Shown here one piece after another: positions 4,623 through 5,373 of a stretch of 5,373 nt of DNA. The translations under genes and the position numbers were made by a program. The notes beneath the pieces are model-generated. The model saw nothing but the letters and a program-made list of their open reading frames with translations. It searched no databases and had not been told where the DNA came from. The stretch comes from an uncultured Clostridia bacterium (GTDB lineage: Bacteria > Bacillota > Clostridia > TANB77 > CAG-508), in NCBI GenBank assembly GCA_947628395.1, contig CANQZP010000080.1, forward strand, positions 1 to 5,373. Reading direction: 5' to 3'. Within the stretch, counting starts at the first letter, position 1, and the number at the start of each line of letters is the position of its first letter.

Positions 4623-5373
4623 TTACTTATCAATAACAATTTTGATAAAGTTACGCTTTCCAACCTTGAAAACAAAGCCGTCAAACGCAGTAACATTTGA
4701 ATTGAGTTCTTCTTTTGTAAGAAGAACATATTCATTTCCCTTAAGTACTTTAAGTCCATTACCAGAAAGAATCCTATTAATTTGACTTTTACTATTATTA
4801 GTTGCAATAGCTAACACAGAAACCACCGTCTCATTTGCAGAAACAGAAACAACCCTCGTATCATCAGGTACAAGTTGCTTTTTCTTTCCAAATTTAGAAT
4901 TAAAGTTTTCCTCTGCCTCCTCTACTACATTCATGTTGAAATCATTAAATGTAGCAACTATTACACGTGCCAAAAGACTTTTGGCATCTTTAGGATGAAT
5001 TTGTTCAGAAGAAACAGCATTTTTCAGTATCTCAAGTTCTGTGTGAGTTATACTTGTCAGTTCTCTGTACCATAACCACATTACATCATCAGTTATAGAC
5101 ATAACTTTACCGTACATCTCACTAGGTTCCTCTTCAACCGCTATGTAATTTTTTAAGCTCTTACTCATTTTTTGGAATCTTCCCTGTTCATCCTTCGCAC
5201 CAGTTGTACCAGAGAGAATATTATAAGTAATAATAACCTCAGGTACTTCATTAGCAATTCTCATCATGTTTCTGCACATATGCAAATTCAAAAACTGATC
5301 TTTGCCTCCAAGTTCAATATCTGGTTCGAGAACAACAGAATCATATCCCATGTAACAAGCATATTCAAGCTCT
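4623..5373 (-). CDS. tyrS: Tyrosyl-tRNA synthetase, C-terminal portion (5' end beyond right edge)
   Basis: The frame stays open to the right edge and gives 249 residues of a class Ic synthetase, which charges tRNA-Tyr with tyrosine in the cytoplasm. Visible are the Tyr-binding GGKDQ motif (window residues about 22-30), the KMSKS loop (codons at 5157-5171) followed by NYIAVEEEPSEMYGKVMSI, the anticodon-binding helices, and a C-terminal S4 RNA-binding domain (about 180-246). The post-KMSKS pattern fits the TyrZ-like branch of bacterial TyrRS better than the E. coli/TyrS branch. The HIGH motif and start lie outside the window; the Met at 5351 is internal. GC is visibly higher than in the downstream genes (about 35% against 23% in sampled lines), so this is likely the older chromosomal flank. 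A hairpin follows it, so it is probably transcribed separately from the operon, though read-through cannot be excluded. Confidence 0.93.
   Translation of the reverse strand, partial: ELEYACYMGYDSVVLEPDIELGGKDQFLNLHMCRNMMRIANEVPEVIITYNILSGTTGAKDEQGRFQKMSKSLKNYIAVEEEPSEMYGKVMSITDDVMWLWYRELTSITHTELEILKNAVSSEQIHPKDAKSLLARVIVATFNDFNMNVVEEAEENFNSKFGKKKQLVPDDTRVVSVSANETVVSVLAIATNNSKSQINRILSGNGLKVLKGNEYVLLTKEELNSNVTAFDGFVFKVGKRNFIKIVIDK

Noticed and set aside
4547..4807. Minus-strand 86-codon frame overlapping the 3' end of tyrS
   Set aside because: It is out of frame within the tyrS S4 domain region, lacks motifs and runs through the terminator hairpin.
4875..5075. Plus-strand 66-codon frame within tyrS
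   Set aside because: Antisense to the well-conserved synthetase, with no features of a real protein.
5349..5351. ATG as the start of tyrS
   Set aside because: The frame continues upstream to the window edge, and the sequence around it is the interior of the catalytic domain; the gene is truncated by the window, not starting here.
1..5373. tRNA, rRNA, CRISPR array, insertion sequence or attachment site
   Set aside because: No tRNA-like T-arm/CCA pattern, no regularly spaced direct repeats, no transposase frame and no matching terminal repeats were seen on reading both strands.

Overview
The window looks like a stretch of chromosome from a low-GC Firmicute, most likely a Clostridia-class bacterium. 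The basis is very AT-rich DNA, strong AAGGAG/AGGTGA-type ribosome binding sites, tightly packed genes with ATG, GTG and TTG starts, and use of TGA as a stop (so not a mycoplasma code). No species can be named from the sequence. All supported genes lie on the minus strand, so transcription runs from right to left.

Layout in transcription order. (1) 5373-4623: the C-terminal two thirds or so of a tyrosyl-tRNA synthetase (KMSKS loop, anticodon-binding helices, S4 domain), cut by the right edge. (2) 4622-4496: an intergenic gap with a strong hairpin after tyrS and a probable promoter that partly overlaps it. (3) 4495-406: a compact five-gene operon, with junctions ranging from an 8-base overlap to 13 bases. 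It encodes a TrpD-like phosphoribosyltransferase paralogue, a zinc-dependent medium-chain dehydrogenase, a HAD phosphatase of the pyrimidine 5'-nucleotidase type, a T4-Pnk-like P-loop kinase and a YfcE-like metallophosphoesterase. (4) 368-331: an intrinsic terminator closing the operon. (5) 332-149: a probable promoter and a leader of about 150 nt. (6) 148-1: the start of a small unrecognised protein, cut by the left edge.

The operon has a consistent chemistry: a PRPP-type transferase, an oxidoreductase, two phosphatases or phosphoesterases and one phosphotransferase. That suggests a pathway that makes or remodels a ribosylated, phosphorylated small molecule, or alternatively handles nucleic-acid ends, since the last two genes resemble the kinase and phosphatase domains of bacterial Pnkp as separate proteins. 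No known pathway with exactly this gene set came to mind. The TrpD-like protein has lost the residues that define anthranilate phosphoribosyltransferase, and there are no other trp genes here, so tryptophan synthesis is unlikely.

Base composition changes sharply. Hand counts of sampled 60-base lines give about 35% GC in tyrS and about 23% GC in the operon. The operon therefore looks like an accessory, possibly acquired, block next to a housekeeping-type gene. The alternative, that this tyrS is a dedicated extra copy tied to the operon, cannot be settled from the window.
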